Shown in pieces: positions 25,600 through 37,119 of a DNA stretch of 64,000 bases. Numbering within the stretch: position 1 is the stretch's first letter; each line of letters starts with the position of its first letter. The stretch spans positions 15,647,314-15,711,313 of the forward strand of contig NW_023601543.1 in assembly GCF_014898055.3 (NCBI RefSeq), read 5' to 3'. Origin of the DNA: Talpa occidentalis. Lineage: Eukaryota > Chordata > Mammalia > Eulipotyphla > Talpidae. A program made the translations under genes and the position numbers. The notes under the pieces were generated by a model. It did no database searches, was not told the origin of the DNA, and saw only the letters and a program-made list of their open reading frames with translations.

Positions 25600-26725
25600 T
25601 CATGGAGGGTGATTATTCATATGCATTGGTGAAATGGCCATGGCATGATGTTTCTTGCTTATGGGGTACCTGAATGGGAGTGGTTGCGACAAGGCTGGAG
25701 AGGCAAGCAGGCAGGTCTTATTGATATGTAATAGTTCTTGGGTTTCCTCTCAGAGGCAATATGGAGCTTTTGGAACTTTTCAGGTAGTATAAGGTTATAT
25801 TCAGGTTGCTACCCTAGGTAGGTAGAGCATAATAAACCCCTCCGAAGGCTACCACTGCCATGATTAAATGTCCTTTTCTGCGTTATCTCCTTCCTGCTTT
25901 TCCCAACCAAGATTGTTCTCTGTCACCGATCAGAGCCTGTGAAATGAAGGACTTCTATCAGATACACAAATGCTTACTATAGTAACAAACACAAAAACGT
26001 GAGGAAAAACATGTCTTTGCTATTTTGTGTTCCGTGATGTTCTTGAATCCAAGCACTCTTGTCTTTCCTTTGAAGGGAGTTTCTAATTTAAGATTTTTGA
26101 TTTTACCCAGTTTGGAAGGTCTTCAGAAAGTAATGGTTGGACACACATGGTAGTTAAATATGCTAGTCAGTGACTTTCAAGCTTTTTTCTGTGACCCTCA
26201 ATAAGCAGTGCTCTTCTATGAAAGATATGCCCATGTTGGCTTTCCTGAGGTTGTTGCAGGCTTGGTCTTGATGGGAGCTAGGAGTTAGGTGGAAAAATCC
26301 ATTCTTCCTTACTTTCCTCCAAGATGCCACTAATGCCCCAACAGGTCCATCACAGCTCCCTTCACTTGTTCCCTACCAGAGCATTACATTTAGCCTGCCT
26401 TTCCTTCATATTTGTACATGGTTTCTGGCTTTGGTTTTTCCCATTTATTGCTTTATTGTGGACAGAGAGGGATGTAGGTTGTATCTTCCTTTACCATTTC
26501 TACTTTGGTTGCTATTTTTGACAAGCAAGGTCTTACCTCTTTGGTAATCACTATTTTATTCCACGTGTGGTTCCTGAATGCTTAGTGGTAGTTTGTAGGC
26601 CTCAGTAAGCTGCTTAGGTGTTAATAGCTGCATAGCCCACTCAGCTTTTATTGCCCGATTTAAGGGTAGATGGTTTGCCTAACAGTCTCAGAAGTTCCAG
26701 TTTTAACATTGTTTGCATAATTTAC
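25600..26725. other. Stretch without a gene or clear repeat
   Basis: Unique-looking sequence. A 65-codon plus-strand frame at 26324 has no recognisable domain. Confidence 0.45.
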
Positions 26726-26729
26726 TCTA

Positions 26730-26890
26730 CACCAGTTACTATATTAGTCCTTTATAGGCATTATTTCTTAATCGTCACAACAGCCCTGTGACGTAGGTTC
26801 AGTTATTAATATCCCCTTTGAAATGTGATGGAACTCAGAGGGGTTAAGGGTCATGTCCAAGGTCATGCAGAAAGTTTGACTCTCGGATCT
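26730..26890 (-). mobile_element. MIR relic
   Basis: Reverse MIR: TTTATAGGCATTATTTCTTA, CAACAGCCCTGTGACGTAGG, GGAACTCAGAGGGGTTAAGG, then gtcatgtccaaggtcatgcag. One of the clearer MIR copies here. Confidence 0.8.
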
Positions 26891-26899
26891 AGTATGACT

Positions 26900-28835
26900 G
26901 GACATATGTAGGAGTAGATTTGGGGATGATTTGACTTGATCATTGAAATAGTGATTTTGAGCAGGAGAATCTCTGACTTAAGTCTGGGATTTTTATATGC
27001 AGACACTCAGAGAACACACAAGTAGTGGTGGGATTGATGGCATATTGAGTCATTTAGTTTATGGATTGCATTTGAGGAGATATTAACAGTCCTCACCTTT
27101 TGATTTACAAAAACACAGTAGAAAACTTAATTAATGGTGACAGGGTGTGTTGTTGTCTAGAGTGTTTTCTTTGAGTAGCGTTTTGCTCAACAGCCAGGGA
27201 TAGCTGCAGGCTGCACTGAGCTCTGCATCCTTTCACCTCCTTCTGATAGGAGCCATGCAGTCCTCAATTGTTGTCTTCAACCAAACGATTCTGCCTGCCT
27301 CAGTTTCTGATCTAGTGCTGACCAGTGTTACAGCCACCTGCTGCATGTGTTAGCCTCTTTCAATGTCCACTGACCTTGGTGGGTGCCTTCTCTCACCAGA
27401 TGTGCTCATGGCAGGCCTCTTGATTGCTGGCTTGCTCTCTAGCTACCTTGCTGGGACTTGAATTCCCTAAAACGGCCCCTGTTACCTCCTACCTAGCCCA
27501 AGTATTATCCCTTTCCTCTTGGAAACTGTGACCTATCATTCTACGCCCTAGGTTTTTCAGAATATTTTCTTCAAACAATTTGGAATTATGGCTCCTAGTG
27601 CTGTGTACTTGACTCTGGGTATTGCCATTTTCTGGAGATCTCGTATGTTTTGCTTCATTCTGTAGACCTGACATACCATTCACTTTTACCAAGATAGGAA
27701 CTGCAGGCAAAATCAAACTGAAGTTTGAAAACATATTGGACTAGTCAACAATCTTCTGCTCCAAAACCACCATTTATGGACCAAGCCACAGAGCTTCATC
27801 ATTTTCTTTGTCTCCAAACTTACCCTGTTCTAGCCTTCTTTTTGAGATCCTAGTATGGCAGGTGGCCAAGTTTCCTAAAATGAACACTGTTCATTGAGTT
27901 CAAACTCTCTCTTCTTTAGCACTGTTCTGTAAACCACTTACCTAAAGGCTAGGAAGGCTCCCTGACATCAACAACAATGTAAGGCTATGGAAAAAAAACA
28001 ATCCCTCTTAAAGCTCAACTGCCTGGTTTCTGTTGCAGGTGCAGAAAAACAGTAGATAAATAAACCAGCTTTCTTTCCCTTTCACACTGCATATTAATAT
28101 GGCTAGTTAGAACTTCTCCGTTTATGCCATCAACATTGTAAATTCAGTAGCTTAAGTCTCACAGTGATTTTGGTATAAGCCTTTAATCTTAGTAATGATT
28201 CCTTGATCAGCTGTGTCCCTTCCAATTCAGAGGTCATTAGAGATCCCTGTTGAGAACTCCCCAGCTGTTCCAGTTCAGTTCATGTATATTTATTTACATG
28301 GCTTTTGAACCACATTTGGGTATGCAGGAGCACAGCTCCTTTTAGAGGTTGGTGTTCCAGATCATTTCCTGAGAGTGCAGCAGAGCTGGGCGAAAACCAA
28401 ACCCAAGGCACAGTGTGTCTGTAGTACTTGAGATGCGACTGGCATCCTACATTTAACTACCTCAGAGTTAATGACAGGCCTGCCGGAGCCTCTTTGCTGC
28501 TTTCAAAAAGGCCAATTGGAAACAAAAAGCTATTTTCCAGGTAGGGTATCATTTTGTTGGCAAAGACAGGACATTTAGACAAGGAAATCAAAATGATCCA
28601 CTAAAAAGTGAAAAATTCAGTCAAACTGTTCATTTGGCATCACTGGGACCAGCACACATTGTACTAGCTTGAAGTATGAGGGTAAAAGTGTTTGCATGTA
28701 TAGACATGAGTAAAAAATCTTCATAGTGATCAGTTTCATGCCATAGCTGATAATTGCAGAAAAATGCCCATTTTGAAAAAACTTGTAGCATCAAATGATA
28801 CCTAAAAAGATTTTAATGATTAACATTCTTTTAGA
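26900..28835. other. Stretch without a gene or clear repeat
   Basis: No recognisable young repeat and no supported coding region. Slightly richer in GC around 27180-27480. The 81-codon minus-strand frame at 27489-27734 has no domain. Confidence 0.45.
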
Positions 28836-28839
28836 AGCT

Positions 28840-28985
28840 TTAAGGTGTAGAGGTAAAAAGGACATTAGCCATTAAAATTTGGCTCAGTCTCCTAAATTTA
28901 CAGATGACAAAACTGAGTGAACTAAAAAAGGGAAGCTGCTTGCTGAAATTCACACAGCAGGTCAGTGACAGTCAAAAGGAGACTC
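28840..28985 (-). mobile_element. MIR relic
   Basis: Reverse MIR: CTAAATTTACAGATGACAAA, ACTGAGTGAACTAAAAAAGG, then CACACAGCAGGTCAGTGACA. Confidence 0.7.
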
Positions 28986-29074
28986 CAGGCTGTGGTTAGA
29001 CTACTGGGGCATCATTCCCCCATTTTTAAACTATACCTCAATTGGCATATTTCACATTGTTACCATGAATTAGG

Positions 29075-29330
29075 GTGGTGGTGGAGTGGTTTTAAGAGCA
29101 ATGCTTTGAAGTCCAACAGTCATGGATGCGTTACAGGCTCTCCTTTACTGTTAATAGCTATGTGATCGTAAATTAATTAATCTCTCTGAGACTCAGTTTT
29201 TGCCCTTGTGAAATAAGGATGGAGGACACCCACCTCAAAGCGTACTTCTGGGATTAAATGAGGTCACAGTTGTAAACTGCCCAATGTGATGCACACACTC
29301 GCCCACCGGATCACTGCTGAAGCTTTTGTC
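29075..29330 (+). mobile_element. MIR relic, near full-length
   Basis: Plus-strand MIR with head (TAAGAGCAATGCTTTGAAGT), core (CTATGTGATCGTAAATTAAT, ATCTCTCTGAGACTCAGTTT) and 3' part (GGGATTAAATGAGGTCACAG). It lies back to back with the reverse MIR at 28840-28985. Confidence 0.8.
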
Positions 29331-30350
29331 ATTGTTATCTTCGTAGGAATTCTCAGAAATAGAAACTTCCCTTTGTGGTAGAAGCCTTTTAATATCATTA
29401 AATATTGGAATAGGGAGTCAAAATTAGGCAAATATCTTCAAGCCTGTATCAGTGGAGGCTAAAACCTTAATGATGGCAAAACTGCTTTGAGATTGTATTG
29501 TGTTACAGGGAAGAAATATAATTTGATTCTCAATGATTCTATTTAGGAAATTCTTCTTGAACCTACTTGCATAAAGCACAGCACATCTATACAGCAGTGA
29601 CAACACACAAAAGCGCTTTTTTTTTTGAAAAGGTGTCTTCTGGTAAAGTAGAAAGAATGTACACAGTCTTAGCCTCCAGCTGGGTAGCAAATTTCAGAAT
29701 ATTTCTTGAACAAAGGCTAGTAAGCATGAGGAATGTCATGTTTGATCATTAGGTAGTTCGGCTGGAGAAAAAATAACATACACCAAGACTGCAAGGGTTG
29801 TCAGCTGCTCCGTGCAGTGCTTGCAGAATTGTGGTCCTTTCATTTGCTTTTTTCAGATCTCACTTGAACTTCCTTCAGTTATCCACAGAATGACCTCAGG
29901 GATGCCCAGCTGGATTTTATCTCATCTCTTTCCATTAGCTCCCCTATCCTGCCACCAGCTTTTCTTTACCTTAGTGATCAATACTGAGATCTCTTTCTAT
30001 GAAAAATAACAAAGGCCTCAGCATTGCCATTCTTCTAGTGACTTGTGCTGGCTCAGCCCCAGGCCAAGAAGTCAAGAGTTGTGGCTATTGATGTGATTAC
30101 AGCTCTGGGAAGGAAAGCTTCTCTTACTACTATTAGATTAGGAAATAGTTGCCTCGACTGTCTGGAACCTTAGTACAAACCTGAATAATTGATCACGAGG
30201 GCAGGAATTGAGATACTTGTGGAAGTGAAAATATTGGATTCAAGTGCTATAGTGAATCCTGTGGTGGTAACTAAACAATTCATTAACATTTGATTTATGA
30301 AGTTTGCCATGGTTATTTTTCTAAGGATGTGAAAGTAAAACTGAGTCTTT

Positions 30351-30609
30351 TTTTAAATTTATTTATGTATACAAGAACTGCGGTACAGGCCAGAGGTGCA
30401 GGGGGTGAGAGGATTCACCAGAGACAGAATGGGGAGCAGAACAGGCGGATCTACTAAAATACACCACTGAGGGGAGCAGAAGGCTAGTCAGGAGAGGTCT
30501 GGTGCACCATGCCAGTAGCTTCCTGGCTGGGGATCGAACTCGTGATGCAGTGGCTGTGAATAGCTTCATAGGTTGCATCTTAACCCCTTGCGCCACCAGG
30601 GAGGCCCTC
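30351..30609 (-). mobile_element. tRNA-derived SINE copy 6
   Basis: Reverse-orientation older-type copy (GTACAGGCCAGAGGTG, GGATTCACCAGAGACAGAAT). Target duplication AAACTGAGTCTTT (30338-30350) versus AAACTGGGTCTTT (30610-30622), one mismatch. Inserted next to the edge of an old L1. Confidence 0.95.
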
Positions 30610-30624
30610 AAACTGGGTCTTTAA

Positions 30625-31080
30625 AAATTAAAGTAAAGTTTTATTGGTTTACCATTTGCACTATCATGCACATTTTGGGAGTATAGCTTTACACCTTTAT
30701 ATGTGTATATGCCTTACGATCAAACTTCTAGTGCCATTCCAACTATCAAATTAATGCTGTCACCCTTTTCTTCTCACTCACCTGCTCTTCCTTTTGCTCA
30801 GGTAACCAACATTTTCACACAGTGTGTGAGTTATTTTTGTTATATTTTGTTAGTTCATTTGCTTTGGTTATATATATTTTACATATGAGAGAAGCCATCA
30901 GTAAGTATGTCTCCTTCTGACTTACTTTGCTTAGCATGATACCTTGTAGTTTCATCCACATTGTCACAAAATCAAGAAGATTTCATCTTTTTTAAGAGCT
31001 GAATAACATCCCATTGAGAATAGCCATATGTTTCTCAGTCTACTACATTTCTTGGGGAATTATTTGAGCTTCTCCAGTTA
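30625..31080 (-). mobile_element. Old L1 3' fragment
   Basis: Minus-strand L1 3' region with reversed phrases 'ttcttctcactcacctgctc'-like sequence, TTGCTTAGCATGATACCTTG, TAGTTTCATCCACATTGTCA, and AAGATTTCATCTTTTTTAAG. No coding capacity. Confidence 0.7.
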
Positions 31081-31089
31081 TGGCTCAAC

Positions 31090-33130
31090 AGCCCTTACTG
31101 GATACCAAATGACTCTATGACAGACTTTGTCCTCATCTGGATCCTTTACCACGAAGGGACTTGACAGCCAATAATCCAATAATAGTTATTTCATGAGATT
31201 GATAAAAAATCAATCTCGCTCACAGAGAACAGAGTCCCTTTGGTATGCAATTAGGAGCTTAAATACTTTGATGAGGAGATGAGGGTATCAGATTTGTATC
31301 GGAATCTGTGTAGGATGCCCTGATATTTAGGATAAAGGTGAACTTTGAGGACATTGAGACGGTGTATATAAGTCAACTTACAGTAACTGTTATAACGAGA
31401 AATTCCCACATTTCATTGGCATAACACATTCAAAATATGGGTCTTTTCCATATCTCTGTTCAGAGTAGGGCCACGGGAGAACTCTGCTCTCTGCAGTAAT
31501 CAGAATTTCAGCCACTTTCTCCCTGGTGACTCTGCCATCTTCTAGGCCACCAGCTTCCACTGGATCCTTCTGCCATCTGAATGAGAGGACAAAGAAAATA
31601 TGTCCACTTTTAACTTCTTTGACCCAGAGGTCATCTAAATCAGGGCTGAGAATTTGTTACATGGTCTCATGTAGATTGTATAGGATTTGAAAGTGGTATA
31701 CTTTGGAAGAAGAGAAAACATTTATTTTAGTGGGCACATGGCACTGTTTCTGTGAGAGAAGAAAACAGATGGTCAGGGAAAGGCAGAGTGAAGAAGGTGA
31801 CAAAGGGTATCCTATAGTAACCATTACTTGATTCCATTTTGTTTGTAGTTCAAGGCCTGAGAGGTGACGTGCAATTGTGGGCCTCAATGTTACATGACTC
31901 CAGGCCGTGCCATTCCCATTGTAGTTTATATAAACGGCCTCTTCTGGAGAACAAACATATGTCTTTGTCCTCAAGAAATGATGAGAGTTTGTGTGGGATT
32001 CTTGGGCAATATAGATTCTCAAAGCACAACCCTTGAACTTCTTCAAAGATTAAACCAGAAAGCAGAATACAAAGAGGCAGCTAGCGCTAGTGCTATAGTG
32101 ACAGGATTGGATTTAAGACCTGTGAGACAGATGGTGGTGTGTTTTCTTAGAAGCAAACCAGGAAACAACAGATTTGCAAACAAATTTTAACTGCCTTCAT
32201 TCGTCTAATGCCCCACATGAGCAACACAAGGCGCTGTGAAGCATAATGCTTCTGGAATACAGCTGTCCCTCAAATGTTTTGCTTCCCACCTATTCAGAGG
32301 GAGGAGAGGACTGCAGCAATATTAATGAAATAATTCCACTGCTAATATTCTTAAAATTCTGACCATTACTGTTTTCGGAGCCAGTGGGATTGCTCATGTC
32401 TGCAACAGAAGAACATGAGCAAAACGTAGGAGAATTTGTAAATTAGTTTGATTTACTTGCTGGGGGTTGATGGGAATTGTTTCTGTTCTGAATCCACATT
32501 CAGAAATGTAAGAATGGGAATTTCAAGTATATAGTCGTGTTTTAGAAAAAAATTCACCCATTAGAATGACTGCTCTCCCAGTGGGATACTTAAGTTAAAT
32601 GGTTACCATAGGACAACAAAAGAACATAGAAGCACAGCTTATACATTTTCAGTTTTTTCCTAATTGGTGTGTACTCTGGGGTATCATCTAAAGCGGCCAT
32701 AAACTTGGCACCACTGGTGTTCGTATGTCTACGTGTGCCCCCTTACGTGTCACAAAGAAAAGGCACTATCACCCCACTGGCACTCACAGTGAAAGATCCT
32801 GTCATTGTTTTCATTGCATTCCTTTCAATGAATAGCAGTGAGGAAGATTGTTTTCTCAGATACTCAGTCTTGGGATGTCAATGATCAGCTCATTCCCCTT
32901 CCCTCCTGTTCTTCTAGCAGATATTTAGGAAACAGGGCATAGGGTGATGTAGCAGTTTGTGGGGACTGGAAAAGTTAGTGAGCTGCTCTGTGGGTACTTG
33001 AGGAAGTGTCCTAAGGGTCAATTTGACCCATCGTAACTCTGTCCAAGTACTGTGATTTTTGTTTATCATGACAGCTTCCCATAAGATCTTAGCACCTTTA
33101 GTGTTTCCTTTTAAATCTAATCTACACAAT
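31090..33130. other. Unique-looking segment with short hairpins
   Basis: I recognise no repeat here. Frames of 129 codons (minus, 31657-32046) and 108 codons (plus, 31864-32190) overlap, which argues for low stop density rather than a gene. It holds three symmetrical motifs: a hairpin at 31195-31217, the palindrome CTAGCGCTAG at 32081-32090, and a hairpin at 32390-32422. Candidate conserved noncoding sequence. Confidence 0.45.
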
Positions 33131-33150
33131 ACTGTTCAATTACCTTTCTT

Positions 33151-33438
33151 TTTCTTTTTTTTTAAATAAGATTTATTTTTATTTATTTATACAAGCACTG
33201 GGTACAGTCAGAAGCGCGGGAGGGTGAGAGAATTCACCAGAGCCAGAGCAGGGAGCAGAATAGGCAGACTGGTGAAGTACACTGCTGAGGGGAGCAGCGG
33301 GCGGCAGGAGAGGTCTGCGCGCCATGTGGGACCCTCCTCCGGTGTGGCCGGGGAGCAGCTGGGGATCGAACTGGCGCTGCAGAGGCCACGGGCAGCTTCG
33401 CAACCCAGCGCTCAACCGCTGCGCCACCGGGGAGGCCC
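33151..33438 (-). mobile_element. tRNA-derived SINE copy 7
   Basis: Reverse-orientation young copy with a perfect 15-bp target duplication TCAATTACCTTTCTT (33136-33150 and 33439-33453). GAATTC type with the GGGGAGCAGCTGGGGATCGA insertion. It keeps many CpG sites, which suggests recent insertion. Confidence 0.96.
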
Positions 33439-33649
33439 TCAATTACCTTTCTTAAAGCACAATTTTAACTTCTCCTCTTATTCCTCTGCTCAAAAAACTA
33501 ATATTTCCAAAATAATAAAGTCAAATTATTTTATTACATGCCTAAGTCTCTTCATGTTTGAATTATAATTGCCTTTTCAGGTTTACCTTCCTACCACTTG
33601 TAATAACAAAGTGAAATCTCATCATAATATACCAGATTTTTTTTTTTTT

Positions 33650-34015
33650 TTACCTAGAGACCTTTGCTCCTATTGACTGCTCTAGAATACTCTGCTTTTT
33701 TCACCTCTTTCTCCTCATTTCCCAGGAAATCTACTCATTCTTAAGTTGCAGCTAGAATTTTATCAGATCTTTGAAGTATCCCTGATTCCAAATGGAAGGA
33801 AATTAGTTGTGTGGGTGTCCAAAGCGTATTGCTGGTAGTCATTCAGCATTTATGTTATTCTGTCTGAAGCGTAAGTTTGTTGTTTACAAGTCTGTCACCA
33901 CTAGCCTGTGAGAGACTCTCAAAGGTACGGGCTCTTTTTCATCCCTGTATCTTCTACAGCACAATCACAGTGACTGTGGAGAGGAGTATATGATGAATGC
34001 TTGCTAACTTAATTG
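33650..34015 (+). mobile_element. L2 LINE relic
   Basis: Plus-strand L2 3' end: 'ctcctcatttcccaggaaatc', AGTCTGTCACCACTAGCCTG, CAAAGGTACGGGCTCTTTTT, CATCCCTGTATCTTCTACAG, and the terminal 'tgatgaatgcttgctaac'. Confidence 0.65.
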
Positions 34016-34524
34016 ATAGAGCCCCTTGGTTTCACCCTGTGATACAAGTGTTGACAGCTTGCTTATTTTGGCCAACCGCATTTCTGCCAGAGGCCAGATC
34101 TGAAGGGGCAAGCCTGCTTCCCTACTGCATTGAAACAATCAAGCTGAAAAGTTGTTGAATGCTTAACCTTTATCCATGTAGCCATCAGATACTGCTTTTT
34201 ATAAAGTTACTATAAGAACAGCCTAATATGTTGAAGGGAATGTTTGGGGAAAATTTGAATCAAACTCTATTTCCAACACTGATTGGGGGAGAGGTCCAGG
34301 ACAGGCAGTAGGAGACCAAATAGCCAGCCTCTGGGAATGTTATTGTACAAATTAACCTTGTTACCTCCTAGGCTTCATTTCATTTCTATCTTCATTACTA
34401 TTATATTCCTCAAGATGAGACATATTTTATCCTTTCTATCTGTGAGGTACTTCAAATACACACAGTTCTGTACTTATATCTAGTTTGGGAGGCAGAATAC
34501 ATATCGAAAAAGATAGATTCCACA

Positions 34525-34765
34525 ATATATAGCATAAGAGTTAAGAAAAGATTCTGAAGTCACACTGGCTGGCTTTGAATCATTACTGCACCTTCCTAGC
34601 TGGGTGATCCTGGAAAAGTTATTTTGCCTCTCAGGGATTCATACTGCTCATCTGTCAAAGGAGACAATAATAGCTGTTAAATTAAAGGGTTGCTGTCAGG
34701 GTTTAAATGAGTTATTATAGAGAAAGAGCTTAGTAAATACTTAAAATGTTAGTTGTCATTATCAC
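34525..34765 (+). mobile_element. MIR relic, near full-length
   Basis: Plus-strand MIR: CATAAGAGTTAAGAAAAGAT, GGCTGGCTTTGAATCATTAC, TTTTGCCTCTCAGGGATTCA, AGGGTTTAAATGAGTTATTA, then GCTTAGTAAATACTTAAAAT. Confidence 0.8.
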
Positions 34766-34769
34766 ATAG

Positions 34770-36600
34770 GAGCACAACATAACCCAAGATAATGTGGCCT
34801 AGTGTAATGAACAAATACTGGAACATCAAAAGCTCCGGGTTTTCATCGCGATGGCACTCATTCACCTTTGGCCGCCATATGTATCCTCTTTGATTCCTGG
34901 CTTCCTAACTATGAATTGAAGCATAGAACTAAATATTGTCTAAAGTTACTTCCAGCTCTAAAATGCTAGCATTCAATATTGAATACAACATCCTTCCCCT
35001 GTAGATGGTTTATTAAAAAGAAAAAAAAAAAGGAAAGGAATGTAATTCATATCTGCCAAGAGAGATTTTTCCTCTTTCCCTTTCATTGGCTTCTTATAAT
35101 CAGAAAGAAAAAAAAAATCAAAAGTGTAGCAGGTCCCTTTGGTGTCTCTTATCTTGATTTTCCATCTGTCTTCCCATCACCATTTCACTAGTGTTGAAGA
35201 AAATGAAAACCCTCAAAAATAAGGATCCTTAAAGGCCACTGGTTGCAAAACAGCAGAGGTGATTGTCTGATGCAGACATTCACCTCAGTGCAGCTTTATT
35301 TGGAGATCATTTCATGTAATTAAAAATGCAGTCTATCCAAGGAGATAGCAATCTTCTTTGTGGAGAGAAAGCTTCTATTAACTAACCCATTAATTGATAT
35401 GAAATTTTAAAATAACTTTCTTTTTGAGACCTGTAAAGCAAGATTGAAGAGAGCTTGAATGCAGTTGCCATTTGCAAAAAATTTAATAACATCCTGTTAT
35501 CAGCCCTGGTGAGAGAGACATGCACATCTCAATGATCCCTAGATCCTATTTTTAATTTAGTTAGTACTCTGACAACTTTTTCCCTTTCACCATACCCATA
35601 CCCATACCCTGCAGTAAAATATATGTGCATTTCCCTAGTGTTCACTGCCCCTTGGCTGTCTAAACTAGACTCAGCCACTTGTGACCCTCCTGCTGGTTCA
35701 CAAAGGCTTATCTAGTCTTTGTAGTTTGGCATAGGACAAGTTGCCCTGTACAAGGTGACTGGGGGACTCAGTGACCAAACTATAAGGTAGGGACTTGACC
35801 TTTGCTTGAGAGTATTTTTAACCTTAAACTTTATGTGGTGGGAAGCTATTATTACGCTGTTTTGTGGGTGAAAATTGGTCAACTATTACAATTTCACATA
35901 CATTGCCCCAATAACAGTTAGGTTTAGATTCAGTTGCACACTATTGGCTAATTGTCAGGGAGATGTTCATTCATGATATTGGTCTCTAGTTTTGGCATCG
36001 TGGACAGACTTAAAGTGAAATAGTTTCTAGTATTTGTGCATAAGAGTTGTATTCATTAATACAAGCTGCCTGCCTCGGTTTCACCACTTTCTTATTTTTT
36101 TCTGCCTTTCATTTTCTGTTTTGCTTCCTTCCTTTTCCTCTATGTTGTCATTCTCTTTAGGTGCTCTTTCTGTTACTCTTTCATCAGATAAAAGTGGAGA
36201 TTGGAATTCTGCTCTTACCATTGACTCCTTTTAGATTCTGGGTAACACAGTCTCTGCTCTCTATTATCCATCTGTAACTTTGAATAATCATACATATGTC
36301 ATCAGGTTGTTTAAAGAGTGAGATAATATGCACTGTCTTTTGTTCCCTGCTAATGTGTAGTAAAATACATAGCGAACAAATCAATTTTGCCATTATTATT
36401 CTCTTTTCGTTCTTCCTCTCATGTTTTATTTCTCCCTCATGTTTCCTTACTTTTCCCTGCCTCTCATTCTCATCAGTATTGAACTCCACTCTTCAGTATT
36501 GCTAGTTTGTGTCAGCCGCTGGACAGCTCGAGGCAGGTACTTGACAATTTGGACTCTGTAATGCCAACTTGTGCTTTTTTCTCCTCTAGCTCTTCCTACA
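34770..36600. other. Stretch without a gene
   Basis: No recognisable young repeat. A hexamer tandem (CCCATA about three times) lies near 35594-35610. The segment at 36355-36410 may be a fragment of a reversed L1 3' end. Pyrimidine-rich around 36090-36180 and 36400-36470. Confidence 0.4.
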
Positions 36601-37115
36601 TCTGGAAGTTAGAGTGATTTTTCTAAAATGTAGATATAGCAATGAAATTCTCTGTTATAAACCTGTTGATAGTATACAATTGTAATTCCTCATCATGGGA
36701 TAAAGAACTATCCACAATGTGGCTCCCCTCATCAATCAAACTTTATCTCTGCTACCGAAATACTCTGGAAAAATAGGTTACCTACAGGTGCTTATAGCCT
36801 CAGCACCCCATTGTCTGGTTTTTCTGAACAATAGGGCATCCTCTCCCACTCTACTATCTAGCAAACTCTTCTGCTGTCACCAGGATCCAGTCAAAATCCT
36901 TCCCCAACAACCTGATCCAAATTTGATTTTTCTTTCCCTTTTGATCCCATCTAGTTTTGTTCAAATTACTTTCACAATGCCCACTGCAGTATTATTATGG
37001 ATCTTCCCAAACAGTCTGTGAGTCCCTAAGGACAAAGCTTTGTTTTGCTCTCCTTTATTATTTCTGAGTCCTATAACTTAGCCTGCCACTCAACAAATAA
37101 ACATATTCTATTTCA
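36600..37115 (+). mobile_element. L2 LINE relic
   Basis: Plus-strand L2 3' region: TGTTATAAACCTGTTGATAG, 'gggataaagaactatccacaatgtggc', 'gtgagtccctaaggacaaagc', CCTTTATTATTTCTGAGTCC, and the end CACTCAACAAATAAACAT. Long for an L2 relic. Confidence 0.7.
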
Positions 37116-37119
37116 GAAA

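Noticed and set aside
31657..32190. Overlapping 129-codon minus and 108-codon plus frames
   Set aside because: No domain, no splice-site context and they overlap on opposite strands. Low stop density in unique DNA explains them better than a gene.
35585..35612. Telomere-like hexamer repeat
   Set aside because: The CCCATA unit occurs only about three times and is not the vertebrate telomere unit.
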